A stretch of 64,000 nt of DNA from Alistipes megaguti (GCF_900604385.1 NZ_LR027382.1:2836076-2900075); one strand, 5' to 3'; positions 48,742 to 58,002 are shown, numbered from the stretch's first letter. Numbers and translations are program-made. The notes: a model not told the origin generated them from the letters alone.

Positions 48742-49881
48742 TCAGGACATCCGGCTCTTGAAATCCTCGTAGCCGAACTGGCGGATGACCTCCACGCGGC
48801 CGTCGCGCCGTACGATGACGATCGACGGGTGCTCCACGCCGTTGAACATCGTCGTCTTGACCATCGTATAGTGGATCATGTCCTCGAAAACGATCCGCTC
48901 GCCCACCTTCAGTTCGTGGTCGAAGGCCCAGTCGCCGTAGTAGTCGCCGGCCAGGCAGCTCGTGCCGCCCATCCGCCAGCGGGGTTCCCCCTCGGCAGGA
49001 TCGTGCGCCCCGACGATGGCCGGCTTGTAGGGCATTTCGAGGCAGTCGGGCATGTGGCAGGCAAACGACACGTCGAGCATCGCCGTGCGTACGCCGCCGT
49101 TCACGACGATATCCTCGACTGTCGAGACCAGATAGCCCGTACGCCACGTAAAAGCGCTGCCCGGTTCGAGAATCAGCCGCAGATGGGGATGGCGTACGTG
49201 GAACTCCTTCAAAAGGGCGATCAGCGCGTCACAGTCGTAGTCGGCGTGCGTCATCAGATGGCCGCCGCCCATGTTGAGCCATTTGACCCGGTCGAGGTAC
49301 GGTCCGAAATGGCGTTCGACGGCCTCCAGCGCCAGCCGCAGGTGTTCGGGACGCGATTCGCACAGAACGTGGAAATGAAGGCCCTCGATCCCTTCGGGAA
49401 GTCCGCCGTGCGCAGCCAGCTGTTCGGTCGTAACGCCCAGACGCGAACCCGCCACGCAGGGGTTGTAGAGATCCGTCTCGACGGGCGAATACTCGGGATT
49501 GATGCGCAGTCCGCACGAGAGACCGTTGATCAGCGCCCGCTGTCCGAAACGTTCATACTGCGTAAGGGAGTTGAAGGTAATATGGCTGCTGCAACGCAGG
49601 ATCTCGTCGATGTTGTGATCCGTATAGGTGGGGGCATAGGTGTGGGCCGGACTGCCGAATTCCTCCAGTACAAGCCGCGCCTCGGCGGCCGAACTGGCCG
49701 TCGCTCCATCGGAGTGAGCCGCCAACTCGGGGAAAATGCTCCACATGGCGCAGGCCTTCAGTGCGACGATGATCTCGGCACCCGATTCGCGGCGCACGCG
49801 GTCGATCACCTCCAGATTATGATCCAGCAGCGTCTCGTCAAGGACGTAACATGGTGAAGGCAGTTTCAGAAAGTCAATCAT
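48742..49881 (-). CDS. nspC: carboxynorspermidine decarboxylase
   Basis: This 379-residue fold-III PLP decarboxylase has the Lys in EIIVALKACAMWS (about residue 41), the HFHVLCESRPEHL region, WLNMGGGHLMTHADYD (Gly-rich phosphate loop) and the C-terminal active-site Cys region GGTSCLAGDYYGDW. It decarboxylates carboxyspermidine or carboxynorspermidine to the free polyamine. Its partner, the dehydrogenase that makes the substrate, is encoded at 50962. Start at ATG 49881 with a matching -7 box about 97 bases upstream. Confidence 0.92.
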   Translation of the reverse strand: MIDFLKLPSPCYVLDETLLDHNLEVIDRVRRESGAEIIVALKACAMWSIFPELAAHSDGATASSAAEARLVLEEFGSPAHTYAPTYTDHNIDEILRCSSHITFNSLTQYERFGQRALINGLSCGLRINPEYSPVETDLYNPCVAGSRLGVTTEQLAAHGGLPEGIEGLHFHVLCESRPEHLRLALEAVERHFGPYLDRVKWLNMGGGHLMTHADYDCDALIALLKEFHVRHPHLRLILEPGSAFTWRTGYLVSTVEDIVVNGGVRTAMLDVSFACHMPDCLEMPYKPAIVGAHDPAEGEPRWRMGGTSCLAGDYYGDWAFDHELKVGERIVFEDMIHYTMVKTTMFNGVEHPSIVIVRRDGRVEVIRQFGYEDFKSRMS

Positions 49882-49977
49882 CGAGCGGTTTTCAAATGGA
49901 TTTCAACCAACGTCTCCGTTTCGGTCCCGACACGATCACCCGGCTCGGATGGTCAACGGGAACGTTCAAAACAGATG

Positions 49978-49985
49978 CAAAAATA
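49978..49985 (-). promoter_or_regulatory. -7 box upstream of nspC
   Basis: TATTTTTG on the minus strand, 97 bases before the nspC start. The spacer 49986-50192 is GC-rich with several short inverted repeats and no gene. Confidence 0.5.
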
Positions 49986-50192
49986 GGAAAATCATTGCGA
50001 AAACCCTACTTCCGTGTATCGGTTTTTGGAGAAATAGGTATTTATACGTATCGGCGCCGGGCAAGCTTCCGCTCGGGAAGCCGGCAGTCGGCTCCGGGTG
50101 CTGGACTCCGAGGGGTAACTCCGGTCATCGGACTCCGCCGCATCGCCCCGACTGCAGGGCCCGTCCGAGAACCGGTCGGGGCCCGGGCACTC

Positions 50193-50750
50193 CTACTCCG
50201 TCTCGGTGAAGGTCTGGCCCTGCAACGCATCGTCCGAATAGACGTGCAGGCTGTGGCCCGTCTCGCTCAGACAGGTGATACGATGCAGGTGGTTGTCGAA
50301 CCGTCCCGGCTCGCCGACGGCAAAGAGACACTCCCGGCGGTCGATGATCTGCTCCCCGATGCGGCGGGCGGTTCCGTGGCCGGCCGGTTCGAAAATCTCG
50401 ACCCGGAACACACCGTCGGCAAAGTGGTAGCCGGCAAAGGCCGGATGACCGTGGATGGTCGTCGCATTGCCACGTTTCCAGCTCATGACAAGCGCTTCCC
50501 AATGCGTGCGGGGACAGCGGCCCAGGTAGGTGCGCACGTAATTGCGGTCGGAATAGCGGTCGAACGACTCCAGCGAATGGCTCTCGAGCCACGGCATCAC
50601 GTAGTCCCGGATCCGTTCGCCCGTCGTGGGGCTCAACGGAGCGTCGGTGGCAATGGCCAGCAGTCGGTCGAAAAACGATTGGTAGTCGGTACGCGTGTCA
50701 CACGCTTCGTGGTAGCGCGTTGCGAGTGTAGCAGTCTCTTCGGGTCGCAT
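50193..50750 (-). CDS. cysteine dioxygenase-like cupin protein
   Basis: This 185-residue cupin has the metal-binding pattern of cysteine dioxygenases: NATTIHGHPAFAGYHF (His-x-His near residue 98) and a later His in ETGHSLHVYSDD. The conserved N-terminal part YVRTYLGRCPRTHWEALVMSW precedes it. It may oxidise a thiol such as cysteine to the sulfinate, which would fit a neighbour that makes cysteate. That link is inference; the metal-site Cys and Tyr of true cysteine dioxygenase are not obvious. It has its own promoter. Confidence 0.7.
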   Translation of the reverse strand: MRPEETATLATRYHEACDTRTDYQSFFDRLLAIATDAPLSPTTGERIRDYVMPWLESHSLESFDRYSDRNYVRTYLGRCPRTHWEALVMSWKRGNATTIHGHPAFAGYHFADGVFRVEIFEPAGHGTARRIGEQIIDRRECLFAVGEPGRFDNHLHRITCLSETGHSLHVYSDDALQGQTFTETE

Positions 50751-50779
50751 GTTCGGGTATGGTTTTATCCTTTTGTCGA

Positions 50780-50787
50780 CAAAAATA
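50780..50787 (-). promoter_or_regulatory. -7 box of the cupin gene
   Basis: TATTTTTG on the minus strand, 30 bases before the start codon. Confidence 0.58.
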
Positions 50788-50873
50788 GCGGAATTTCCCC
50801 GTCCGGCGGTCAGTAGAAATACCTAATTTGGCGACGGACCCGTACCTGGGGCCTCCCATTTCGGACCGCAGGG

Positions 50874-50910
50874 CAAAAACAGAGACGGACAGGAGTGTTT
50901 CCCGTCCGTC
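50874..50910 (-). terminator. terminator of the saccharopine-dehydrogenase-like gene
   Basis: GACGGAC (50884-50890) and GTCCGTC (50904-50910) form a stem extended by weaker pairs. On the minus strand it is followed by TCTGTTTTT. A second palindrome, GGGTTCCG-n5-CCGGAACCC-like, lies at 50917-50938. Confidence 0.7.
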
Positions 50911-50961
50911 GATCCCGGGTTCCGAAGTTCCGGAACCCCATGTTTGCCGCCGCTGCGACCG

Positions 50962-52152
50962 TCAGACCTCAATATCGACATCGAACAGTTCGTGCCAGGG
51001 AAGCCCCTGCTCGCCCAGTTCGGCCAGGAACGGATCCGGATCGAACTCCTCGACATTGAAGACACCGGCTCCGCGCCACAGACCCTTGGCCCACATCGAG
51101 GCACCAAGAGCCGCCGGGACACCCGTCGTGAACGATACGGCCTGCGTACCGGTCTCCTTGTAGGCCTCTTCATGATCGCAGTTGTTGTAAATATAGTAGG
51201 TGTGTTCCTTGCCGTCCTTCACACCGCGGATGCGGCAGCCAATCGACGTCTTTCCGTGGTAGTTGGCGCCCAGCGACTTGGGATCCGGAAGCACCGCCTT
51301 CAGGAACTGAATCGGGACAATCTCGACCCCGTTGTAGAGGATCGGGTCGATACGTGCCATGCCGATATCCTGGATCACGCGCAGGTGCGTGAGGTACTCC
51401 TTGCCGAAGGTCATCCAGAAACGGGCCCGCTTGATCGTCGGATAGTTCTTCACCAGCGACTCGAGCTCCTCATGGTAGATGACATACGATTCACGCTCGC
51501 CGATCTCGGGATAGTGCAGCGGGCGGTGGATCTCGTGGGGCTCGGTCACCACCCACTGGCCGTTCTCATAGTAACGGCCCTTCTGGGTCACCTCGCGGAT
51601 ATTGATCTCGGGGTTGAAGTTCGTGGCGAAGGCCATGCCGTGGTTGCCGGCATTGCAGTCGACGATGTCGAGGTAGTGGATCTCGTCGAAATGATGTTTG
51701 GCGGCGTAGGCCGTGAAGATGGCCGTGACACCCGGGTCGAAACCGCAGCCCAGGATGGCCGTCAGACCGGCAGCCTTGAAACGGTCCTGATAGGCCCACT
51801 GCCAGGAGTATTCGAAATGCGCCTCGTCCTTGGGCTCGTAATTGGCCGTATCGAGGTAGTTGCAGCCGCACTCCAGACAGGCATCCATGATGGTCAGGTC
51901 CTGATACGGGAGTGCCACGTTGACCACGATGTCGGGTTTGAAGGCCCGGAAGAGCTCGCACAACTGCGGTACGTTGTCGGCATCCACCTCAGCGGTTTTC
52001 ACGCGGTTGCCTCCGATGGCCGCGGCAATGGCATCGCATTTGGATTTGGTTCGGCTGGCCAGCATCACATCCGTGAAGACCGGATTGGCAGCGATTTTCT
52101 GGGTCACCACCGTTCCGACGCCTCCGGCTCCGATAATCAGCGCTTTACACAT
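50962..52152 (-). CDS. carboxynorspermidine dehydrogenase, saccharopine dehydrogenase family
   Basis: This 396-residue protein has the Rossmann start ALIIGAGGVGTVVTQKIA, the Lys1-like segment NVALPYQDLTIMDACLECGCNYLDTANYE, and GCGFDPGVTAIFTAYAAKH. These match the carboxy(nor)spermidine dehydrogenase group, which condenses aspartate semialdehyde with a diamine. With nspC it forms the carboxyspermidine route to spermidine known in Bacteroidota. Start at 52152, with a leader of about 35 bases. Confidence 0.88.
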   Translation of the reverse strand: MCKALIIGAGGVGTVVTQKIAANPVFTDVMLASRTKSKCDAIAAAIGGNRVKTAEVDADNVPQLCELFRAFKPDIVVNVALPYQDLTIMDACLECGCNYLDTANYEPKDEAHFEYSWQWAYQDRFKAAGLTAILGCGFDPGVTAIFTAYAAKHHFDEIHYLDIVDCNAGNHGMAFATNFNPEINIREVTQKGRYYENGQWVVTEPHEIHRPLHYPEIGERESYVIYHEELESLVKNYPTIKRARFWMTFGKEYLTHLRVIQDIGMARIDPILYNGVEIVPIQFLKAVLPDPKSLGANYHGKTSIGCRIRGVKDGKEHTYYIYNNCDHEEAYKETGTQAVSFTTGVPAALGASMWAKGLWRGAGVFNVEEFDPDPFLAELGEQGLPWHELFDVDIEV

Positions 52153-52192
52153 ATTTCACAAGGTTTAGAAGTAAATTTGCTTTTTCCGAGTA

Positions 52193-52200
52193 CAAAATTA
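52193..52200 (-). promoter_or_regulatory. -7 box of the dehydrogenase gene
   Basis: TAATTTTG on the minus strand, with TTG at 52220-52222 as a -33 box at 19 bases, an ideal spacing. Confidence 0.68.
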
Positions 52201-52334
52201 TCTTTTTCTTCGAGCAAAACAAAATCGGCGCGGGAAATTTCACTCTGCCGGTCGGAACAGAACAACTTTCGAGACACAAGTCCGAACCCGCATACCGACG
52301 GGAGGAAGATTTTGCAAAAAAAACGTCCGGAGTA

Positions 52335-52364
52335 TTGGATATTCAAAATAAATCCGTACATTTG
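52335..52364 (+). promoter_or_regulatory. promoter of the tRNA-Lys gene
   Basis: TTG (52335-52337) and TACATTTG (52357-52364) are separated by 19 bases. The tRNA starts 38 bases downstream. Confidence 0.7.
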
Positions 52365-52401
52365 CACCACCAAAACGGGAACACACCCTTTTGGCACGGG
52401 A

Positions 52402-52474
52402 GAATCCGTAGCTCAGTAGGTAGAGCACAACACTTTTAATGTTGGGGTCCTGGGTTCGAGCCCCAGCGGGTTCA
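52402..52474 (+). tRNA. tRNA-Lys (anticodon TTT)
   Basis: A full cloverleaf can be drawn: acceptor GAATCCG/CGGGTTC (one T-G pair), D arm GCTC/GAGC, anticodon stem CAACA/TGTTG with the loop CTTTTAA, T arm CTGGG/CCCAG with TTCGAGC, and discriminator A. The CCA end is not encoded. Its 3' end is followed by an integrase gene, as in many integration sites. Confidence 0.96.
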
Positions 52475-52510
52475 CAACTAATCCGGACAAATCCGGACAA
52501 AAATTAGCCA

Positions 52511-52545
52511 AATCTCACAATATCAGGGTATTGTGAGATTTTTTT
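52511..52545 (+). terminator. terminator after the tRNA-Lys
   Basis: AATCTCACAATA (52511-52522) and TATTGTGAGATT (52529-52540) form a perfect 12-base stem followed by a T-run. Upstream at 52482-52500 there are two copies of ATCCGGACAA. Confidence 0.85.
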
Positions 52546-52745
52546 ATTGCATCGGTCCGCCAAATTCGGACACAAAACAGCCATATTTTGACAGAGTTTT
52601 GTGACCAATTCGTGACCGATTTTTATTTTCCAATTTTAGGTCACAAAAAGTCGCAAATTGGCAGTATTCTGTCGCAATTTGTCTGTGTTTTATACTCCTC
52701 ATTTTTAACTATTTACAACAACTTTACAACCTAAAGAATGAGGTT

Positions 52746-53576
52746 ATGAAAAACACGTTCAAGGTACTCTTCTATGTGAAGAGAAACGCGGTCAAAAAGA
52801 CCGGAAAAGCGCCAATTATTGCCCGCATTACCGTCGATCAGGCCATCAGCCAGTTTAACACCCAACTGGAAATAGACCGGCGCTATGAGCTGACCAGGCG
52901 CCGGCTCAAAGAGTTTATCAAATACAAGTATTCCGTGTCGGACATGCCGCTGAAGGATATCAACGTCCTGTTCGTCGAGAATTTCCTGCTCTTCAACGAA
53001 AATGTCCACGGCTGCAACCACAACACGGCCATGAAATTCGTTCAGCGACTCCGCACCGTGGTCAATTTCGCCAAGAATACGGGTATGCTCTTCGTTGATC
53101 CCTTCGGAAACTTCAAGGTCAAGTTCGAACGAACCGACCGCGGGTATCTGACCATGGAGGAGATCATGGCCATCTACCGCCACACGTTCCCCTCCCGGCG
53201 ACTTGAACAGGTCCGCGACCTGTTTATCTTCAACTGCTTTACGGCACTCTCCTATATCGACGTCTGCGAGCTGCAGCCCGATGACATCAGCACCGGTTTT
53301 GACGGCAACCTCTGGATCATCCGCAAACGGCACAAGACCAAGGTGACGGCATTAATCCGTCTGCTGGATATTCCGATTGCCATCCTGAAAAAGTACAAGG
53401 GAAAGCTCCCCAATGGAAAACTGCTGCCCGTAATCAGCAACCAGCGGGTGAATGACTACCTGAAGGAGATTGCCGCCATGTGCGGAATAAACAAGCGACT
53501 GACCTTCCATATGGCAAGACATATCATTTCTTTTTACTCATTGAAAACAAGAAACTTACAAAGATTATCAGCTTAA
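52746..53576 (+). pseudogene. tyrosine-type site-specific integrase, truncated after HxxRH
   Basis: This Bacteroidales-type integrase has the arm-binding start (KNTFKVLFYVKRNAVKKTGKAP), the core-binding domain, and the catalytic domain with FNCFTALSYIDVCEL, where the usual Arg is Ser as in some Bacteroides integrases, RKRHKTK (catalytic Lys) and FHMARH (HxxRH). After HMARH the homology stops, at about 53520. The final 17 residues are unrelated and AT-rich, and the nucleophilic Tyr domain (about 60-70 residues) is missing. It should be inactive. The stop at 53576 is chance. Truncation at a base-composition boundary suggests a later insertion or deletion. Confidence 0.85.
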
Positions 53577-53720
53577 CAGGTAACGATATGGAAACCAGCG
53601 GGCTTCTATATTCTACAATGTTCTGCACTAATCAAAAGAACGCTTCTCTCATTTGCAAAAGTAGTGTTTTTATCCCTTATTACCAAAGTTATTCCTCTGA
53701 AAAATAGAGAAAATTTAGCG

Positions 53721-56564
53721 TTACGTATAAAGCACTTTCAAAACATTCTCTGCCAAAGCTGAATCATAAATACGTATGGCATTGTTTTCATCTGTGTTGT
53801 AACCAAGATAGTTAATATTGCCATACCATATCAGGGATTTGTCAATGATTGCAACGTCAATAGCCAATGTGTCATTAATCCTAATACTTGCTCCTATGCC
53901 TTTTAGCTTTTCCTCTTTTTCCAAATTACTTTTGATAAAAGCGACAACTTCCACACCCCGCGCCGATAGTTCTTTTAGCATCTCAAGTACGGAAGAGTGC
54001 TTGGCAAACCAAAGTTTTGTAGCGGAAATGACAACCGAACGCTTTGCCTGGTGTAAATCCTTGAAAAATTCACTTTGGTATGTATGTCCATTAAAAATAA
54101 CGCTTTGACTTTCGTTGAACAAGTCTATTGGCGCGTTTGACTTAATCTGATAACCGACAGATGCATATCCTCTCAATCTACGCTTGTACATCACATCACA
54201 CATCGGCACGCGAATGTCGATGTAATCGTAAATCTGAACTTCTTTCTTACCCGGATATTCCCGATGCAGCCGTCCGGAATATTGCGCGATGATACCTTTC
54301 CATGAGACAGGCAATGCCAAGAACAAGGTGTCCAACCGGGGATAGTCGAAACCCTCACCCACATATTTCCCGGTTGCTACTATAACAAGCGGTTCCGATA
54401 GTGGCATGTTTTGCAAGTATTCCATTTTCTGACGCTTCTCCTTTGCCGATTCGGAACCGACAAGAGTAACCACATGTTTACAGTGTGGTATTAACGCGTT
54501 TGCCAATGTTTTGACATGGGCGGTAAGGTTGGTCAGTACAATTGGTGAACGTCCTTCTTTCAGAGCCACGCATACATCCTCTATTATAAGTCCGTTCCTA
54601 TTTTCATCTTCAGCCATTTTCTGAACCATCCGGGCATAAGTGGACTTATCATCCGTCAACTCCCTATAAGAAGTAAAGCGATGAACAAGCAGACGTGTGA
54701 ATGTCTGGGATGCCATTTGAGCTTTTGCGTCTGCCGAATAACGGATTGGGCCGCATTGCATGAAGATGATAGGCTGATGTCCGTCCTTGCGGATTGAGGT
54801 GGCTGTCAATCCATAGACATAGCGAGCGTTGGCATACTTCAGTATCCGTTCAAAATTTACCGCTGACACATGATGGCATTCGTCCACAATCAACATTCCG
54901 TAATCCCGGACAAAAGGTTTTACCCCACTGTCTTCCAAGCAGGATTGCATCAAGGCTATGTCTATTTTTCCATGCAGTGAATTTCCATTGGAATCCAATG
55001 TTCCGAATGGCGAAAAGACTTTCCTACGACCACGTTTCTTAAGAAGGGCATCTTCCGTAAAGTCTATTTGCAGGAATTCTTCCAAGCGGGATTTCCATTG
55101 GGCCAGCAAGGCTTTTGTGTGTACAAGTATCAACGTGTTTACTTGCCGCTCAGCAATCAAACCGATCGCCGTAACCGTCTTGCCAAATGCGGTGGTGGCA
55201 TTCAATACTCCGTTGTTATGGGCAGTCAAGTTGGTTATGGCCGCTTTCTGTTCTTCACGAAGCTTGCCTTTAAACTCTACAGTTATATTCTTCCCTTGGT
55301 AGGTCTTGTCTTCTATACGATAAGTTACTTGGTTATCTTCCAAAAGTGTAACGACCGCATCTTCACATCCACGAGGCATTGCAATGTAATCGTCTTCCAT
55401 ATCGGCACAAGAGATGATGCGAGGAATATTGTAAGTGGACAATCGCATACCTTGTCTGGCATAAAACTCCGGATTTTTGAATGACGCGGTTCGTTTTAGG
55501 TGGTTCACGACCTTTGCAGAAAATCCCTGTAAGGGGATATACAGCATATTGGAGCGTATGAGGACGGGATTGGCAGGGAAATCATTTTGAGTAATCTTTT
55601 GAGGCACAGGTGTCTCCCAAGGTTTCGACTCGCTGGTAGTAGACAACTCGCCCAATTCCGAAGCCGTTTCATGTTTTGCCAATATTGCGTCAACCGCCAC
55701 TTCGGATATCCGTTTTATTTCAAGCAAATAATTCCATTGGTCTTCGTATGCCATGAAGTTTTCGTCCACAAACACGCTGTTCCCTTCCTTGCGGGCTTTG
55801 CCTTGCAGTGGCAACGCCACCAAATTGCCGAATCCTCCATCAGGCAACCTGTCCTGATTAGGAAAGAAACGGTCGTATGATTTGAAGTCCATCCTTCCGT
55901 ATCTTTCTGTCGCTTCCGTCAATATCGTATTTCCAAGCCTTCGTGCCTTGGATGCAGGCAACGGCTGTTCAAAGAACATCCAAACATGTGCGCCGTTCCC
56001 GGAACGGGAGCGTTCAATGGAGCAAGGAACATTCCAATCCTTGCAGACCCCGACATACGCCAACACATCTTTCTTGTATCCATGTTCGCATGACTTGTCA
56101 TCAAAATCCGCGCACAGGAAGTTACACGTATTGTCGGCAAGAATGGCATAGGCACCGATTACATCCTGCCCGTCCGAACTCTTCCCTTCAAGATGTCGAT
56201 AGATATCCTCATACTCCAAGGGCTTGAAAGCCCTGTTGGGGCATTCCGTACATTTATATCTTTTCTTGTCACACAATTGCCTATCCCATTCGTTCCGACA
56301 TACAGGCTGGTAGCCGGATTTTCCGCTTGTCCGGCTGTACCATCTCCGCGCGAATACATCCTCACGTCCTTTGAAAAGATTGCGGAACACATCCACTTTT
56401 TCTTCCAAAGACAAATGTCGCTTTATAATGGGTTGTGTCAAGTGAGTACCTTTGCTGCAGAGCAAAGACTGTAGTCTGTCTACCTCCTTATGAAGAAGCT
56501 CATTTTCCATAAGAAGTTTGTTGTATGCCGCCAACAGTTCTTGGTATGTAAGCTGTTTTCCCAT
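53721..56564 (-). CDS. TOTE-type archaeo-eukaryotic primase / SF2 helicase / PLD-like protein
   Basis: This 947-residue protein has four parts. (1) An N-terminal coiled coil. (2) A zinc-like CRNEW...LCDKKRYKCTECPNR segment and an archaeo-eukaryotic primase with the metal site ADFDD (about residue 150) and GNGAHVW (about 188). (3) An SF2 helicase with Walker A TTAFGKT (about 456), DECHH (about 558) and GLTAT. (4) A C-terminal PLD-like domain. Pfam and NCBI call this architecture the TOTE conflict system primase. It is thought to act in conflicts between mobile elements or against phage. In the PLD motif, relatives have HQKFAIID; here the His and Lys are Ala and Asp, so the nuclease part may be dead. 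I start at the ATG at 56564 because an earlier in-frame ATG lies inside the ATPase gene. Confidence 0.88.
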   Translation of the reverse strand: MGKQLTYQELLAAYNKLLMENELLHKEVDRLQSLLCSKGTHLTQPIIKRHLSLEEKVDVFRNLFKGREDVFARRWYSRTSGKSGYQPVCRNEWDRQLCDKKRYKCTECPNRAFKPLEYEDIYRHLEGKSSDGQDVIGAYAILADNTCNFLCADFDDKSCEHGYKKDVLAYVGVCKDWNVPCSIERSRSGNGAHVWMFFEQPLPASKARRLGNTILTEATERYGRMDFKSYDRFFPNQDRLPDGGFGNLVALPLQGKARKEGNSVFVDENFMAYEDQWNYLLEIKRISEVAVDAILAKHETASELGELSTTSESKPWETPVPQKITQNDFPANPVLIRSNMLYIPLQGFSAKVVNHLKRTASFKNPEFYARQGMRLSTYNIPRIISCADMEDDYIAMPRGCEDAVVTLLEDNQVTYRIEDKTYQGKNITVEFKGKLREEQKAAITNLTAHNNGVLNATTAFGKTVTAIGLIAERQVNTLILVHTKALLAQWKSRLEEFLQIDFTEDALLKKRGRRKVFSPFGTLDSNGNSLHGKIDIALMQSCLEDSGVKPFVRDYGMLIVDECHHVSAVNFERILKYANARYVYGLTATSIRKDGHQPIIFMQCGPIRYSADAKAQMASQTFTRLLVHRFTSYRELTDDKSTYARMVQKMAEDENRNGLIIEDVCVALKEGRSPIVLTNLTAHVKTLANALIPHCKHVVTLVGSESAKEKRQKMEYLQNMPLSEPLVIVATGKYVGEGFDYPRLDTLFLALPVSWKGIIAQYSGRLHREYPGKKEVQIYDYIDIRVPMCDVMYKRRLRGYASVGYQIKSNAPIDLFNESQSVIFNGHTYQSEFFKDLHQAKRSVVISATKLWFAKHSSVLEMLKELSARGVEVVAFIKSNLEKEEKLKGIGASIRINDTLAIDVAIIDKSLIWYGNINYLGYNTDENNAIRIYDSALAENVLKVLYT

Positions 56565-56569
56565 ATCAT

Positions 56570-57940
56570 TCAAAGCAACGGTGTCATATATAAAGGTAGG
56601 TACACAATGCCATCTTCTGTTTTCACATCCTTGTCGTGAAGCACGTAGGGTGTGGATAACTGGGAGCCATACTTGGCTATGCACTTTCTCAATGAATTCA
56701 GTGTGTAACGTTGCCCGGACTTCACCTCTATGGGGGAAATATTATGCCTGCTGGTCGTTACAGGTTTGGCTATCAGGAAATCAATCTCCATGCGGTCATC
56801 TGCCGATGTCCGTGAACTGTTGCTGAAGAAATAAAGTTTGTGTCCTGCCGCACGAAGCATCTGCGCTACGATGTTCTCCACCAGCATACCTTCGTTCACT
56901 TCCAGCTTGTCAAACATCAGCTTCCGATAAAGGTCTGCACTTACTATTCCCCGCTCGTCGAAAGCATGGCTGATGAGCAGTCCGGTATCGCCCATGTAGC
57001 ATTTCAGCGTGGTGCGTTCTTCATTCAGTTTCAGCCCGATACTAGGCTCCGTTGAGTTATAACAGCAGTTAATGATTTTGGCGTCACTTAACCAAAAGAA
57101 AGCCTGCGAATAGTCACGCATACGGGCTTCGCTCTGCAAGGCGGACAAAACAAACTTCTTTTCATGTTTCTGCAACTGTCCCGGTATTTCCTCAAAAATA
57201 GCGGCAACTTTGGTTTCCTGATTGTCTGCATATTTGTGAATGTCATTGCGATAAAGAGCCAATATGTCACGCTTCACCTCATCTACCTTTTCAAAATCCC
57301 GCGTTTCCACATATTTGGCGACAGCCTGCGGCATACCCCCGACAATCAAGTATTGCCGGAAATAATCCATTGCCCGGCGGTGGAAAGCCTCCATAGGAAG
57401 ACGTTTGTCAAACCGCATCTGTATGTAAGGCATCAGCATCTCGTCTCCCATAGCCCACAAAAATTCCTCAAAGTCCATCGGAAACATTTCGATGGCGTGT
57501 TCTTCGGAAGGCAGCATAATGTCCTTGACATTCTTCTTAATCGAAATCAGTGAACCCGTCTCAATGTAATCATAACGTCGGTCCGCCACCAAATGCTTGA
57601 TGGCTGCACGGGCACGAGGACAAAACTGTACTTCATCGAATATGACTAAAGAACGGGCTTCTTCGTCTTTCGTTTGACGTGGAGTAAGCTTCCGCCTGAA
57701 GTAAAGCTCCAAATTCATGAAAAGCATGTCGAGGTCATCCAAATAAAGGTTGAAAAACTCCATCACTTGCGGATTTACCTTACTGAAATCCACCAAAATG
57801 TAAGACGCATATTCCTTACGTGCGAATTCTTCCACGATATAGCTTTTTCCTATACGTCTGGCTCCTTCTATCAGAAGGGCGGTATCACCTTTATGGTTCT
57901 TCTTCCATTCCAACAGTTTATCGTATATCTTTCTTCTCAT
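56570..57940 (-). CDS. AAA+ ATPase with C-terminal DUF4143 domain
   Basis: This 456-residue protein has the AAA_14 domain with Walker A EGARRIGKS (about residues 26-34) and Walker B SLVIFDEVQ (about 96-104), followed by the DUF4143 domain, which has the PD-(D/E)xK-like core MEIDFLIAKP and SPIEVKSGQ (E-x-K). Such proteins are common in Bacteroidota and of unclear role. Its stop lies five bases before the TOTE start, so the two are probably one transcript. Whether it takes part in the TOTE system is unknown. Confidence 0.88.
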   Translation of the reverse strand: MRRKIYDKLLEWKKNHKGDTALLIEGARRIGKSYIVEEFARKEYASYILVDFSKVNPQVMEFFNLYLDDLDMLFMNLELYFRRKLTPRQTKDEEARSLVIFDEVQFCPRARAAIKHLVADRRYDYIETGSLISIKKNVKDIMLPSEEHAIEMFPMDFEEFLWAMGDEMLMPYIQMRFDKRLPMEAFHRRAMDYFRQYLIVGGMPQAVAKYVETRDFEKVDEVKRDILALYRNDIHKYADNQETKVAAIFEEIPGQLQKHEKKFVLSALQSEARMRDYSQAFFWLSDAKIINCCYNSTEPSIGLKLNEERTTLKCYMGDTGLLISHAFDERGIVSADLYRKLMFDKLEVNEGMLVENIVAQMLRAAGHKLYFFSNSSRTSADDRMEIDFLIAKPVTTSRHNISPIEVKSGQRYTLNSLRKCIAKYGSQLSTPYVLHDKDVKTEDGIVYLPLYMTPLL

Positions 57941-58002
57941 AATTCACGCATTCATCTTTATTTTTACATTGACATTTCACATATTCAAGGTTATTGCGCT
58001 TG

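Noticed and set aside
52356..52365. GTACATTTGC as a CTnDOT-type target site (GTANNTTTGC)
   Set aside because: It coincides with the tRNA-Lys -7 box, and no element junction is visible there.
53480..53707. Small frame between the integrase and the TOTE gene
   Set aside because: Its first third is an alternative frame of the integrase, and the rest has no protein-like pattern.
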